Part shown: positions 44,601 to 50,560 of the stretch, piece by piece
Layout: every line of letters begins with the position of its first letter
Position numbering within the stretch: position 1 is the first letter of the stretch
Source: Agromyces lapidis
Lineage (GTDB): Bacteria > Actinomycetota > Actinomycetes > Actinomycetales > Microbacteriaceae
Assembly (NCBI RefSeq): GCF_009749405.1
Contig: NZ_WBIQ01000001.1
Coordinates: forward strand, 248,001-312,000
DNA: 64,000 bases
Direction of reading: 5' to 3'
Position numbers and translations under genes: made by a program
The notes under the pieces: model-generated
Databases searched by the model: none
Told to the model about the DNA's origin: nothing
Seen by the model: the letters and a program-made list of their open reading frames with translations, nothing else

Positions 44601-45547
44601 CCGACGCCGAGCCGATCGTGATGGAGATCCCGTGGGATGAGCGCGACGGGCGGCTGCTCTGGCCCTACGGCGTCGTGAACGACGACGGCATCTCGATCGG
44701 ATGGCCCGGATGGCGGCTCATCCAGGAGGGCGACGTCGTCGGCGAGAACGGCATCGTCGACATCTGGGAGAACATGGTCAAGGACTCGAAGCTCGAGAGC
44801 TACGCGTTCGCCGACCAGGTGAACCCGATCACGGTGACCTTCTCGGTCAACCCGAGCCAGTCGATCCTCGCGGTGTACCCGCAGGCGACCCCCGCGTGCG
44901 AGGTCGTCCGCGACCCGTCGGTCGACATCGTGAAGACCGCGAGCGTCGAGGAGGTGAAGCCCGGCGGCGCGTTCGACTACACGCTGTCGGTCACCAACTC
45001 CGGGCTCGGCGCGATCGAGAACATGGAGCTCTTCGACGAGATCCCGGCCGACCTCAAGGTCACGGAGATCACGACCGATGAGGCGCCCGCGTTCCCGCGC
45101 TGGGAGGACTGCGAGGTCACCGGTGCCGGCTCCGACGGTTACGGCGGACTGCTCCACTGCGTGCTCAACGGCATGATCGGCGGCACGCAGCCCGATGCGC
45201 CCGACGTGGTGCTCTCGGTGGTGCTCGATCCTGCGGCGAAGGTCGACCGGATCGAGAACACCGGCGAGGTCTGCTGGAACGACCCCGACGATGCGCCCGT
45301 CGAGCCCCAGGCGGAGCCGGGAACGGTGGCCGCGGCCGCGGTCCTCGATCCCGAGTTGCCCATCCTCTGCGACGACTCGACCGTCACGGTCCGAGTGCCG
45401 CAGCCGCCGGCTCCGGGCATCGCCTCGACCGGCTTCGCAGGCGCGCCCCTCCTCTGGGGTGCCGCCGGGCTCCTGTTGATCGGTGCGCTGCTGGTGTCGG
45501 TGACGATCGTCCGTCGCCGCCGCCCGGGTGAACGGCACACCGCGTAG
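35675..45547 (+). CDS. Giant wall-anchored VWA/SpaA/DUF11 surface protein 4
   Basis: A 3290-residue exported protein, the largest in the window. An extended basic signal peptide (hydrophobic 34-53) is followed by a PPAEE stalk from 89 built of 33-bp DNA repeats. Two prealbumin-like domains (about 155-385) come next, then a von Willebrand A domain (about 405-610) with MIDAS DLSGS at 420-424 and a TDGNP loop. After that, SpaA-like and DUF11-like repeats alternate for more than 2300 residues; six consecutive DUF11-like units have W-T/D-x-x-Y and V-T/D-N strands. The shared C-terminal module is at 2930-3075 and a last DUF11-like repeat precedes sorting motif IASTG (3249-3253), a helix and RRRR. 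The tip VWA on a long wall-bound stalk suggests adhesion (inference). Confidence 0.88.
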   Translation: MDSLLDPFRSDRKPDGRRDRRRRQERRSRSLRATIAAITAGAMLAIGLPTMAFAAGEASDGTAPDTAQVTSESAEPGTAEGETTAPSEPPAEEAPPAEEPPAEEAPPAEEPPAEEAPPAEEPPAKPAPAEPAPEPAAPEQLVAPMAVFPADTADCTSNCGELTITNEVVGGSAGADDWTLHAIRSSNSDNYDFTSGQTRDVPRSATYTISADSGPAGYAMTDFQCDSGGSGGGDPTYNESNRTVTYGSGNGKWAECTFTHTFVEPATITVQVGGDRTGIASVSGLAGVQLELYTDNSGTIGSPVGQPWSICTSIASGVCTFTVPTPNDSRYWVVQRAAPNDVPAGWFSNDTLAIGTTPSSQAYRFRTPVIGSGDDVSSTVDFMIASGNDNNQASGGIWQNSRVNPVAPQQCGIDVALIIDLSGSVAPYETQLKNAAKGFVDALTGTPSQVGIFTFNNVAPASAGGNLGVTPVSTPAGAEVVKEHIDDFDTPVEATNWDRGISQVAASGVDYDLAVILTDGNPTVYSNDEGPGNRTRFREVENGVFSANTVKALGIRMVAVGVGDGIDGAPDNLVAISGPAAGSDYFQTEDYEAAGETLRQLALGDCEGSVSIVKQVVDEGTTGEDKTGQTPTGGWEFTVDSDNPAITPATQSGSTADGTGAVNFPLEFDTSSTTGSVTVTETVQAGHSIVTTGGKNAVCTEVESGDAVTVTNDGANGFTIGVDPQVAVTCTVWNRPPEPQADVRVDKTWIVNGQTFTNGNQPAGLSAQLKLDGANKPFGIVQTGYSSGDGVEISETTGVGNRELCRVTSSTVTLANGAPANEALPYTPILEPGSNSYTITNVVDCTAELELVKSVANGDAVPADWALDSVAPNGALAGPSGTSGVSAPVTPLVRYALTEDGDPRYVQTIIQGGVPVPPSTGSWTCQQVDAEGVVIPGFADGINGGVTVPLGFSVRCTAVNQTASLTLIKNVDNDLDIDADPSDWTLTATPNAPAIPGLGTEEATTGETVHIRPDKTYTVSETGGPDGWTKTSVMCRTTPNGQYVETDQITLPALGQGTCVISNDPIAPTLKLTKIVTGDVAPASEWTVSASRADDDQIVASGDGTTGVVAVPAGVAFELSESTDLPNADQFAPGAWLCSLNGGPNVPGPNVAALGAGDAVECTVTNTLKPFTPSILKTAAVPMPNADGSWTIAYDIVVTNPSAFQSLDYILSDQLEFGSEVTVNSASYQRVQPLPAGAVENWTVGFDAVQPFDDEPQLAAGTSHTWRVTVNATLDAGADFGGTTQAECDALDPGTVGFLNTATMYVGQVPYEASDCELPVKPTIAKQGGTAVDNGDGTWTLPYSITVTNPSAATSVVYDLVDELDLPAGVTPTGPATVVAAPVATVPGWTGSAPNSLLADDVTLAGTAGVDQHVYQVQVVVEIGAEQGGFRCPSDGGLNNVATLESGNQSEDATGCVTIDPPVIVHDKTVVPGSVSQGADGLWTIQYRIDVDNTGAVGGTYSLDDDLHFGAGVDLSAASYAVTRDGSPAAAGWAGTGGLVADAYLAGGASEVWIITVSGIALDGETLTPAQTACPQDDADGAFNNAATITVAGTPSTDTACDSPSAPEVLKSGATATQQPDATWDVSYLLTVSNTAPGAKPGFYSLDDVPGFPASVTLNTYTVEEVSPVAGPITTDASPVPATIPVVADEPIAAGATHVYRITLNATVPAGLPENERLCVDGQSGVGFFNETQLTSGEIVDTSDDCTPVEEGGRPTVEKSDPTVSQDGEGVWTVEYDVTVTGNADYVSTYTLEDTLHFGPSVDILTAEWAGQGESGEWEDPEANPTETIVGTAEVIGIDEVHSYTVTVTATVDELGFADPTTNTCDPSDEEPNVGFLNTATLTSDGVLQSDDGCGLPAEPEVTKTAVGTEAVEVGDHWEAAYEITVENLSPGHALVYDLADTPDFADGVTITDREVTSADVTVNPAWNGASPATDVIVEDQELAGGATHTFTVTVSFTVDEIDGSPALLCEGEDGQGLLNGAVVTSGGTWTDDDCIDVPVIVIVDKVWVIDGGAPIAWDSDELPDGFTAQGMLDGEAVDWGAENGPYSLGDEVAVGESGVVVPEGCEIIDAVLNGTGEYQLDATVNTYLVTNEVDCEQTVTLEKVVDNQHGGDAVADDWTVSASGPEDGFGGPGTAAGPVELGVGYTLNEVSLVWENGVEYEVAATWSCTSEQGADAFTLVSTPGSTNATLTVTKLGATVDCVIENTDIAPTLTLVKDVAPDSVEADFPPTLWTVSATEEGETAVISGEGTATGAVESNVDYVLAELASDFAGADEFEAGAWSCDVPGALTGDTANLEPGDDVTCTIVNTAKPANYLFDKEVTGVVQEDDGTWTIDYTVTVTNESVVSPVSYDLVDSLAGFGEGIEIDEASWTGPDGSGDVWEDPATQPVEELANDVVLTAAVGTHEYLVTVKATVTGDAVWDDPTTEDGDEGDGSTGCVPGEQGGFANSATLTVAGLPTDAEACDEPGRTTAVKVAHPATNLGLGDWEVTYDITVDTVGDHDLVYDLSDALVFPDGVTVEEATAADPDGDPVAGWNGEDATTLATAHPITAGDTHVWTITVRANVASIETIDLATCEATETGGGFLNTAEMVNGTVVSELEGCTDIPVGLLNLTKTVDNTALLDLGFTPEELLAATDWDLSGDSGTHFAEFLNGGGIHLVVPVGSYLLGEKLQTEQEEHEFADYYSAEAWLCGDAAVTHAQVQAGGVTECSLNNVADSLDVGIEKTYLLPDGVTAVEAGDAFEYQLTVTNNGTLDVPGLEVTDVLPDDLVVTGAASFIPAADPAQPGTWTQTSGDTDNAFSATYSGSYPSGAVTTITIPVQVAVPAPLPPVPPVGPNDPPPALPVIDLDDIHNEACVAITAPEAADIAAAAETMPDMVPGNDCDDVDVPTKAIDPSAYTRCVADVPYLYHNVAVSENVEPGPITVTWTPDPTVYPDAEPIVMEIPWDERDGRLLWPYGVVNDDGISIGWPGWRLIQEGDVVGENGIVDIWENMVKDSKLESYAFADQVNPITVTFSVNPSQSILAVYPQATPACEVVRDPSVDIVKTASVEEVKPGGAFDYTLSVTNSGLGAIENMELFDEIPADLKVTEITTDEAPAFPRWEDCEVTGAGSDGYGGLLHCVLNGMIGGTQPDAPDVVLSVVLDPAAKVDRIENTGEVCWNDPDDAPVEPQAEPGTVAAAAVLDPELPILCDDSTVTVRVPQPPAPGIASTGFAGAPLLWGAAGLLLIGALLVSVTIVRRRRPGERHTA
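35939..36046 (+). repeat. 33-bp tandem repeats encoding the PPAEE stalk
   Basis: Three 33-bp units begin at 35939, 35972 and 36005, with a partial fourth. Each encodes PPAEEAPPAEE; copies differ only at wobble positions (GCT/GCC/GCA, GAA/GAG). Confidence 0.9.
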
Positions 45548-45559
45548 GGGTCGCGTGAG

Positions 45560-45594
45560 CGAGGGGCCGGTGCTTCGGATGCACCGGCCCCTCG
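45560..45594 (+). terminator. Hairpin after surface gene 4
   Basis: Fourteen-bp stem, CGAGGGGCCGGTGC with GCACCGGCCCCTCG, around loop TTCGGAT, starting 12 bases past the stop codon. Confidence 0.85.
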
Positions 45595-45630
45595 TGCGTG
45601 CAGCGCTCCCGGCGGCGCGGCCACGTGAAC

Positions 45631-45702
45631 GTTCCGGGGGTGCATTCGCGTCACCGAGACGGTGATCCCGCGTGTCGGGCGACGCGAAAGGACCCCCGGA
45701 AC
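45631..45702. repeat. Long imperfect inverted repeat, 22-bp arms
   Basis: Arms 45631-45652 and 45681-45702 match at 19 of 22 positions (GTTCCGGGGGT outermost, TTCGCGTC innermost). The space between holds a small TCACC/GGTGA stem. It lies between the two terminator hairpins in the gap between gene 4 and sdhB and contains no gene. It could be a folded RNA element, a protein site or a remnant of a small mobile element. Confidence 0.6.
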
Positions 45703-45748
45703 GGCACTCCGACGGCGTGACGGCGTGAGGGGGCGTCCACGCAGACGC

Positions 45749-45784
45749 GAACGGGGCCGGTGCCACCTGGCACCGGCCCCGTTC
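45749..45784. terminator. Bidirectional hairpin between surface gene 4 and sdhB
   Basis: Seventeen-bp stem (45749-45765 with 45768-45784), practically a perfect palindrome, 15 bases past the sdhB stop codon; it may serve both convergent transcripts. Confidence 0.8.
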
Positions 45785-45798
45785 GGGGTGGATCCGTC

Positions 45799-46560
45799 TT
45801 ACGGCTTGCCGCGCATGATCGCCTGCTTGACCTCGGCGATGGCCTTCGTGACCTCGATGCCGCGGGGGCATGCCTCGGTGCAGTTGAAGGTCGTGCGGCA
45901 GCGCCACACGCCCTCCTTGTCGTTGAGGATGTCGAGGCGGGTCTGCGCGTTGTCGTCGCGCGAGTCGAAGATGAAGCGGTGCGCGTTCACGATCGCCGCG
46001 GGGCCGAAGTACTGGCCGTCGGTCCAGAACACGGGGCACGACGAGGTGCACGCGGCGCAGAGGATGCACTTCGTGGTGTCGTCGAAGATCGCGCGGTTCG
46101 CGACCGACTGCACGCGCTCCTTGCCCGGCTCGGGCGTGGAGTTCGCGACGAGGAACGGCTGCACCTCGCGGAAGCTCGCGAAGAACGGCTCCATGTCGAC
46201 GATGAGGTCCTTCTCGAGGGGCAGGCCCTTGATCGCCTCGACGTAGATCGGCTTCGAGATGTCGAGATCCTTGATGAGGGTCTTGCACGCGAGCCGGTTG
46301 CGGCCGTTGATGCGCATCGCGTCCGAGCCGCAGATGCCGTGGGCGCACGATCGGCGGAACGTCAGCGAGCCGTCCTGCTCCCACTTGATCTTGTGCAGCG
46401 CGTCGAGCACGCGGTCGGTCGCGTACATCTCGACGTCGAAGTCCTGCCAGCGCGGCTCGGTGTCGACGTCGGGGTCGAAGCGGCGGATCAGGAAGGTGAC
46501 GGTGAACGACTGGATGGGCGCCTCGGCGGCGGGCGCCTGGTCGAGCGTAGCGGTGCTCAC
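45799..46560 (-). CDS. sdhB: Succinate dehydrogenase iron-sulfur subunit
   Basis: A 253-residue subunit carrying the three iron-sulfur clusters that move electrons from the flavin of SdhA to quinone at the membrane. The 2Fe-2S ligands are in RRSCAHGICGSDAM and the following RLAC; the 4Fe-4S and 3Fe-4S ligands are in CILCAACTSSCP and FNCTEACPRGIEV. The start is the GTG at 46560, with AGGAAG eight bases upstream; it follows the sdhA stop by 2 bases. It is the last gene of sdhC-sdhD-sdhA-sdhB and ends at a strong hairpin. Confidence 0.98.
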   Translation of the reverse strand: MSTATLDQAPAAEAPIQSFTVTFLIRRFDPDVDTEPRWQDFDVEMYATDRVLDALHKIKWEQDGSLTFRRSCAHGICGSDAMRINGRNRLACKTLIKDLDISKPIYVEAIKGLPLEKDLIVDMEPFFASFREVQPFLVANSTPEPGKERVQSVANRAIFDDTTKCILCAACTSSCPVFWTDGQYFGPAAIVNAHRFIFDSRDDNAQTRLDILNDKEGVWRCRTTFNCTEACPRGIEVTKAIAEVKQAIMRGKP

Positions 46561-46562
46561 GA

Positions 46563-48374
46563 TCAGTACTTCCTTTCCATCGGCTGGTAGCGCGTGACGG
46601 TGACCGGCTTCCAGTCGAGCCGGATGTGGTCGGCCGCGTCGGCGGAGTGCGCGTCGCCCGACAGGTACGCCATGGTGTGCTGCATGTAGTTCTCGTCGTC
46701 GCGGTTCGGGAAGTCGTCGCGCATGTGGCCGCCGCGGCTCTCCTTGCGGTTGCGGGCCGAGAAGACGACGACCTCGGCGAGATCGAGCAGGAATCCGAGC
46801 TCGACCGCCTCGAGCAGGTCGGTGTTGAACCGCTTGCCCTTGTCTTGCACGGCGATGTTCTTGTACCGCTCGCGGAGGCCGGCGATGACGTTCGTGACGT
46901 GGGCGAGCGACTCGTCGGTGCGGAACACCTGCGCACCCTTGTCCATCTCGTCCTGCAGCTCCTTGCGGATGGCGGCGATGCGCTCGGTGCCGTTCGAGTC
47001 GCGCAGCTGCACGAGCAGTTCGCGGATGCCGCGTGCCGGGTCTTCGGGCAGCGGGGTGAACTCGACGCCGGAGTTCACGTACTCGACCGCGTTGCGGCCG
47101 GCGCGCTTGCCGAAGACGTTGATGTCGAGCAGCGAGTTCGTGCCGAGACGATTCGAGCCGTGCACCGAGACGCAGGCGCACTCGCCGGCGGCGTAGAGGC
47201 CGGGCACGACGGTGGTGTTGTCGCGGAGCACCTCGGCCGCGACGTTCGTCGGGATGCCGCCCATCGCGTAGTGCGCGGTCGGCATGACGGGAACCGGCTC
47301 GTACACCGGGTCGACGCCGAGGTAGGTGCGGGCGAACTCGGTGATGTCGGGGAGCTTGGTCTCGAGCACCTCGGCGCCGAGGTGCGTGCAGTCGAGCAGC
47401 ACGTAGTCCTTGTGGGGGCCGGCGCCGCGGCCCTCCGCGACCTCCTGCACCATGCATCGCGCGACGATGTCGCGGGGCGCCAGGTCTTTGATGGTGGGCG
47501 CATAGCGCTCCATGAACCGCTCGCCCGAGGCGTTGCGGAGGATCGCGCCCTCACCGCGCGCGCCCTCGGTGAGGAGGATGCCGAGGCCTGCGAGGCCGGT
47601 CGGGTGGAACTGGAAGAACTCCATGTCCTCGAGCGGCAGGCCCTTGCGCCAGATGATGCCGACGCCGTCGCCCGTGAGGGTGTGCGCGTTCGACGTCGTC
47701 TTGTAGATCTTGCCGAAGCCGCCGGTCGCGAAGATCACGGCCTTCGCCTGGAAGACGTGCAGCTCGCCCGTGGCGAGGTCGTACGCGACGACGCCCGAGG
47801 GCTGCTCGACGCCGTCGACCTCGGTCATCACGAGGTCGAGCACGTAGTACTCGTTGAAGAAGTTGATGCCGAGCTTGACGCAGTTCTGGAACAGCGTCTG
47901 GAGGATCATGTGACCCGTGCGGTCGGCCGCGTAGCAGGCGCGGCGCACGGGCGCCTTGCCGTGGTCGCGGGTGTGCCCGCCGAAGCGGCGCTGGTCGATC
48001 TTGCCCTCGGGCGTGCGGTTGAACGGCAGACCCATGTTCTCGAGGTCGATGACCGCGTCGATCGCCTCTTTCGCGAGGATCTCGGCCGCGTCCTGGTCGA
48101 CGAGGTAGTCGCCGCCCTTGACGGTGTCGAAGGTGTGCCACTCCCACGAGTCCTCTTCGACGTTCGCGAGCGCCGCGGCCATGCCGCCCTGCGCCGCGCC
48201 CGTGTGCGAGCGGGTGGGGTAGAGCTTCGAGATGACGGCGGTCTTCGCACCGGGGCCGGCCTCGATGGCCGCGCGCATGCCGGCGCCGCCCGCGCCCACG
48301 ATGACGATGTCGAACTGGTGGTAGTGGACGCCGTCGATGACCGTGGTCTCGGCGTCGGAGGTCTGGGTGTTCAC
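46563..48374 (-). CDS. sdhA: Succinate dehydrogenase flavoprotein subunit
   Basis: A 603-residue flavoprotein oxidising succinate to fumarate on the inner face of the membrane. The FAD-binding [15 protein letters not shown] is near residue 25, the histidine for covalent FAD attachment is in [16 protein letters not shown] near residue 56, and the active-site region [12 protein letters not shown] and [20 protein letters not shown] are present. Length and motifs are standard for the actinobacterial and proteobacterial type. It lies between sdhD (7 bases upstream) and sdhB (2 bases downstream). Confidence 0.98.
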   Translation of the reverse strand: MNTQTSDAETTVIDGVHYHQFDIVIVGAGGAGMRAAIEAGPGAKTAVISKLYPTRSHTGAAQGGMAAALANVEEDSWEWHTFDTVKGGDYLVDQDAAEILAKEAIDAVIDLENMGLPFNRTPEGKIDQRRFGGHTRDHGKAPVRRACYAADRTGHMILQTLFQNCVKLGINFFNEYYVLDLVMTEVDGVEQPSGVVAYDLATGELHVFQAKAVIFATGGFGKIYKTTSNAHTLTGDGVGIIWRKGLPLEDMEFFQFHPTGLAGLGILLTEGARGEGAILRNASGERFMERYAPTIKDLAPRDIVARCMVQEVAEGRGAGPHKDYVLLDCTHLGAEVLETKLPDITEFARTYLGVDPVYEPVPVMPTAHYAMGGIPTNVAAEVLRDNTTVVPGLYAAGECACVSVHGSNRLGTNSLLDINVFGKRAGRNAVEYVNSGVEFTPLPEDPARGIRELLVQLRDSNGTERIAAIRKELQDEMDKGAQVFRTDESLAHVTNVIAGLRERYKNIAVQDKGKRFNTDLLEAVELGFLLDLAEVVVFSARNRKESRGGHMRDDFPNRDDENYMQHTMAYLSGDAHSADAADHIRLDWKPVTVTRYQPMERKY

Positions 48375-48381
48375 GAATCTC

Positions 48382-48813
48382 CTATGCGGCGCAGAACGAG
48401 GGGAGCAGGTCGGCCGGCGCGCCTGCGGGGCACGGCTCGAAGGTGAAGACGACGAGGGTGCCGAGGATGATCAGCACGGCGGCGGCGGCGAACAGGGCGC
48501 CCTTGAGCACCTTCTGCACGGTGCCGGGGTTCGTGTAGTCGTTCACGAGGGTGCGCATGCCGTTGGCGCCGTGGATGAGGGCGAGCCAGAGCATCAGCAC
48601 GTCCCACCACTGCCAGAACGGGTCGGCCCACTTGCCGCCCACGAAGCCGAAGTCGATGGCCTGGATGCCGTCGCCCACCATGAGGTTCATGAAGAGGTGG
48701 CCGAAGATCAGCACGAGCAGCACGACGCCGGAGGCGCGCATGTAGATCCAGCCCCACTTCTCGAGGTTGGAGCCGCGTCGGCGGGGTTCGCCGGGGAATT
48801 CGATCGCAGTCAT
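48382..48813 (-). CDS. sdhD: Succinate dehydrogenase membrane anchor subunit
   Basis: A 143-residue membrane subunit with three hydrophobic segments (about residues 26-48, 68-86 and 104-126). Histidines in FGHLFMNLM and LALIHGANG are placed to bind heme b and line the quinone site. The N-terminal [14 protein letters not shown] segment is typical of SdhD. The ATG follows the sdhC stop by 12 bases. It acts with SdhC to hold the dehydrogenase at the cytoplasmic membrane. Confidence 0.95.
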   Translation of the reverse strand: MTAIEFPGEPRRRGSNLEKWGWIYMRASGVVLLVLIFGHLFMNLMVGDGIQAIDFGFVGGKWADPFWQWWDVLMLWLALIHGANGMRTLVNDYTNPGTVQKVLKGALFAAAAVLIILGTLVVFTFEPCPAGAPADLLPSFCAA

Positions 48814-48825
48814 GTCGGAGGACCC

Positions 48826-49248
48826 CTAGTGGCTGAAGACGTTGATGAGGTGACGCGGGGTGAACGCGAGCATCGTGACGACCCAGAGGGCGATGACGAC
48901 CCAGAAGAGCACCTTCTGGTGACGCGTGGCCCAGGCCCAGAAGTCCACGAGGATGATGCGCAGCCCGTTGAACGCGTGGAACACGATCGCGCCCACGAGG
49001 GCGACCTCGCCCAGCCCCATGATCGGGGTCTGATAGGCGCCGATCACCGCGTTGTACGCCTCGGGGCTCACCCGGACCAGCGCCGTGTCGAGGATGTGCA
49101 CGAGAAGGAAGAAGAAAATCGCGACACCTGTGATGCGGTGCAGCACCCATGACCACATACCCTCGTGGCCGCGATAGAGCGTGCCGCCCGGCTTCTGCTT
49201 CGCCGGCTTCTCGGGTGTGGTCAGGGTTCCTGCCGAGGTCTCTGGCAT
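48826..49248 (-). CDS. sdhC: Succinate dehydrogenase cytochrome b subunit
   Basis: A 140-residue membrane subunit. The start at 49248 (MPETSAG) is chosen over an upstream in-frame ATG because GGGAGGG stands six bases before it. After a polar 25 residues come the family signature YRGHEGMWSWVLHRITGVAIF and three membrane helices; FLLVHILDT and IVFHAFNGLRIIL hold the likely heme-ligand histidines. It is the first gene of the sdhCDAB operon and is divergent from manC. Confidence 0.95.
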   Translation of the reverse strand: MPETSAGTLTTPEKPAKQKPGGTLYRGHEGMWSWVLHRITGVAIFFFLLVHILDTALVRVSPEAYNAVIGAYQTPIMGLGEVALVGAIVFHAFNGLRIILVDFWAWATRHQKVLFWVVIALWVVTMLAFTPRHLINVFSH

Positions 49249-49317
49249 GAACAACCCTCCCTGGCTGTGTGTTTCCGGCCCGGACATGCGGGCGCACGGG
49301 CGCGACGGCCCGATCAG

Positions 49318-49361
49318 AGTCTAGACCCGGCCCGCTCGACGTGCAGGTGAGGTGTGCCTTA
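49318..49361 (-). promoter_or_regulatory. sdhC promoter region with a DtxR/IdeR-like box
   Basis: A -10-like TAGACT lies at 49318-49323 on the minus strand. Overlapping the expected -35 region, 49343-49361 reads gcAGGTgAGgtgtgCCTta on the plus strand, with both half-site cores of the DtxR/IdeR consensus but several mismatches in the centre. Confidence 0.3.
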
Positions 49362-49408
49362 TCCACTCGCCGCCACGGCGAATACCGCCGGGCCGGAGGT
49401 GCGCCGAC

Positions 49409-49414
49409 TATCCT
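49409..49414 (+). promoter_or_regulatory. -10 box of a probable leaderless manC promoter
   Basis: TATCCT followed by 6 bases and the ATG at 49421. The nearest GGAGG is 22 bases before the start codon, too far to serve as a ribosome site. Confidence 0.5.
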
Positions 49415-49420
49415 GAGCGG

Positions 49421-50539
49421 ATGACCTCCGCAGCCCTCGATGGCTTCTACAGCATCATTCCCGCCGGTGGTGTGGGTTCGCGGCTCTGGCCGCTCTCACG
49501 CGCCGACGCGCCCAAGTTCCTGCACGACCTCACGGGCTCGGGTCAGACGCTCCTGAAGGACACCTGGGATCGGCTCGCGCCGCTCTCGGGCGAACAGCGC
49601 ATCATGGTGGTCACGGGACGCGCCCACCGTTCAGCGGTCGAACTCCAACTGCCGGGGCTCGCCGACGCGAACATCGTGCTCGAGTCCGAGCCGCGCGACT
49701 CTACGGCCGCGATCGGCCTCGCCGCCGCCATCCTCGAGCGCCGCGAACCGGGGGTCGTCATCGGCTCGTTCGCGGCCGACCACGTGATCTCCGGCGACGC
49801 GCTGTTCCAGGGCGCCGTCGCCGAGGCGGTCGCGGCGGCACGGGCGGGGTACATCACCACCATCGGCATCACCCCGACCGAGCCCGCGGTCGGATTCGGC
49901 TACATCGAGTGCGGCGAGCCGCTCGACCTGCCCGGAGCCGCGCACAGCGAACTCGTCTCGAGCTTCGTGGAGAAGCCCGACCTCGCCACGGCGAAGCGCT
50001 ATCTCGCCGACGGCCGCCACCTCTGGAACGCGGGCATGTTCATCGCCCGCGCCGACCAGTTGCTCGCCGAGATCGCCCGCAACAAGCCCGAGCTGCACGC
50101 GGGCCTCCTCGAGCTCGCCGAGGCGTGGGACGACCCCGCCACCCGCGGCCCGGCGGTCGACCGCATCTGGCCGCGCCTCGAGAAGATCGCGATCGACTAC
50201 TCGGTCGCCGAGCCCGCGGCCGCGGCCGGCCGGCTCGCCGTGATCCGCGGCCACTTCCAGTGGGACGACGTCGGCGACTTCGCCTCGCTCGCGAAGCTGA
50301 ACACGGCGGGCCGCTCCGGCGAGCTCGCCATCCTCGGCGAGCACGCCCGCGTGCTCGCCGACGCGTCGAGCGGCATCGTGGTGAGCCGCTCGAAGCGGGT
50401 CATCAGCCTGATCGGCGTCCACGATATCGTCGTGGTCGACACGCCCGATGCGCTCCTCGTCACCACGAGCGAGCACGCGCAGCGGGTGAAGGCGGTCGTC
50501 GACGCCCTGCGGCTCGGCGGTTCGAGCGACGTGCTCTAG
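49421..50539 (+). CDS. manC: Mannose-1-phosphate guanylyltransferase
   Basis: A 372-residue nucleotidyltransferase making GDP-mannose from mannose 1-phosphate and GTP, the donor for mannosylated lipids, polymers and glycoproteins. The pyrophosphorylase signature is IIPAGGVGSRLWPLSRADAPKFL at the N terminus (LTGSGQTLLKDT follows); AADHVI, FGYIECG, SFVEKPD and LWNAGMFI complete the usual set. It lacks the C-terminal isomerase domain of the bifunctional form, so it is the short type. An ATG at 49421 behind TATCCT suggests a leaderless transcript. The BMP lipoprotein gene begins 21 bases after its stop and may be read from the same promoter. Confidence 0.93.
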   Translation: MTSAALDGFYSIIPAGGVGSRLWPLSRADAPKFLHDLTGSGQTLLKDTWDRLAPLSGEQRIMVVTGRAHRSAVELQLPGLADANIVLESEPRDSTAAIGLAAAILERREPGVVIGSFAADHVISGDALFQGAVAEAVAAARAGYITTIGITPTEPAVGFGYIECGEPLDLPGAAHSELVSSFVEKPDLATAKRYLADGRHLWNAGMFIARADQLLAEIARNKPELHAGLLELAEAWDDPATRGPAVDRIWPRLEKIAIDYSVAEPAAAAGRLAVIRGHFQWDDVGDFASLAKLNTAGRSGELAILGEHARVLADASSGIVVSRSKRVISLIGVHDIVVVDTPDALLVTTSEHAQRVKAVVDALRLGGSSDVL

Positions 50540-50560
50540 GCACGAGAAGGCAGGTTCAGG

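Noticed and set aside
21547..45547. Surface protein locus considered as a sortase-assembled pilus operon
   Set aside because: No sortase gene and no pilin YPKN-type motif were found, and each gene has its own promoter region and terminator, so a pilus operon is not supported; separate wall-anchored fibres fit better.
36257..46936. A 3559-codon open frame on the minus strand opposite surface gene 4
   Set aside because: It is a by-product of strong G/C bias at third positions of the real plus-strand gene. Its translation is R/H/V/G/A-rich with no motif, and it runs through sdhB and sdhA sequence.
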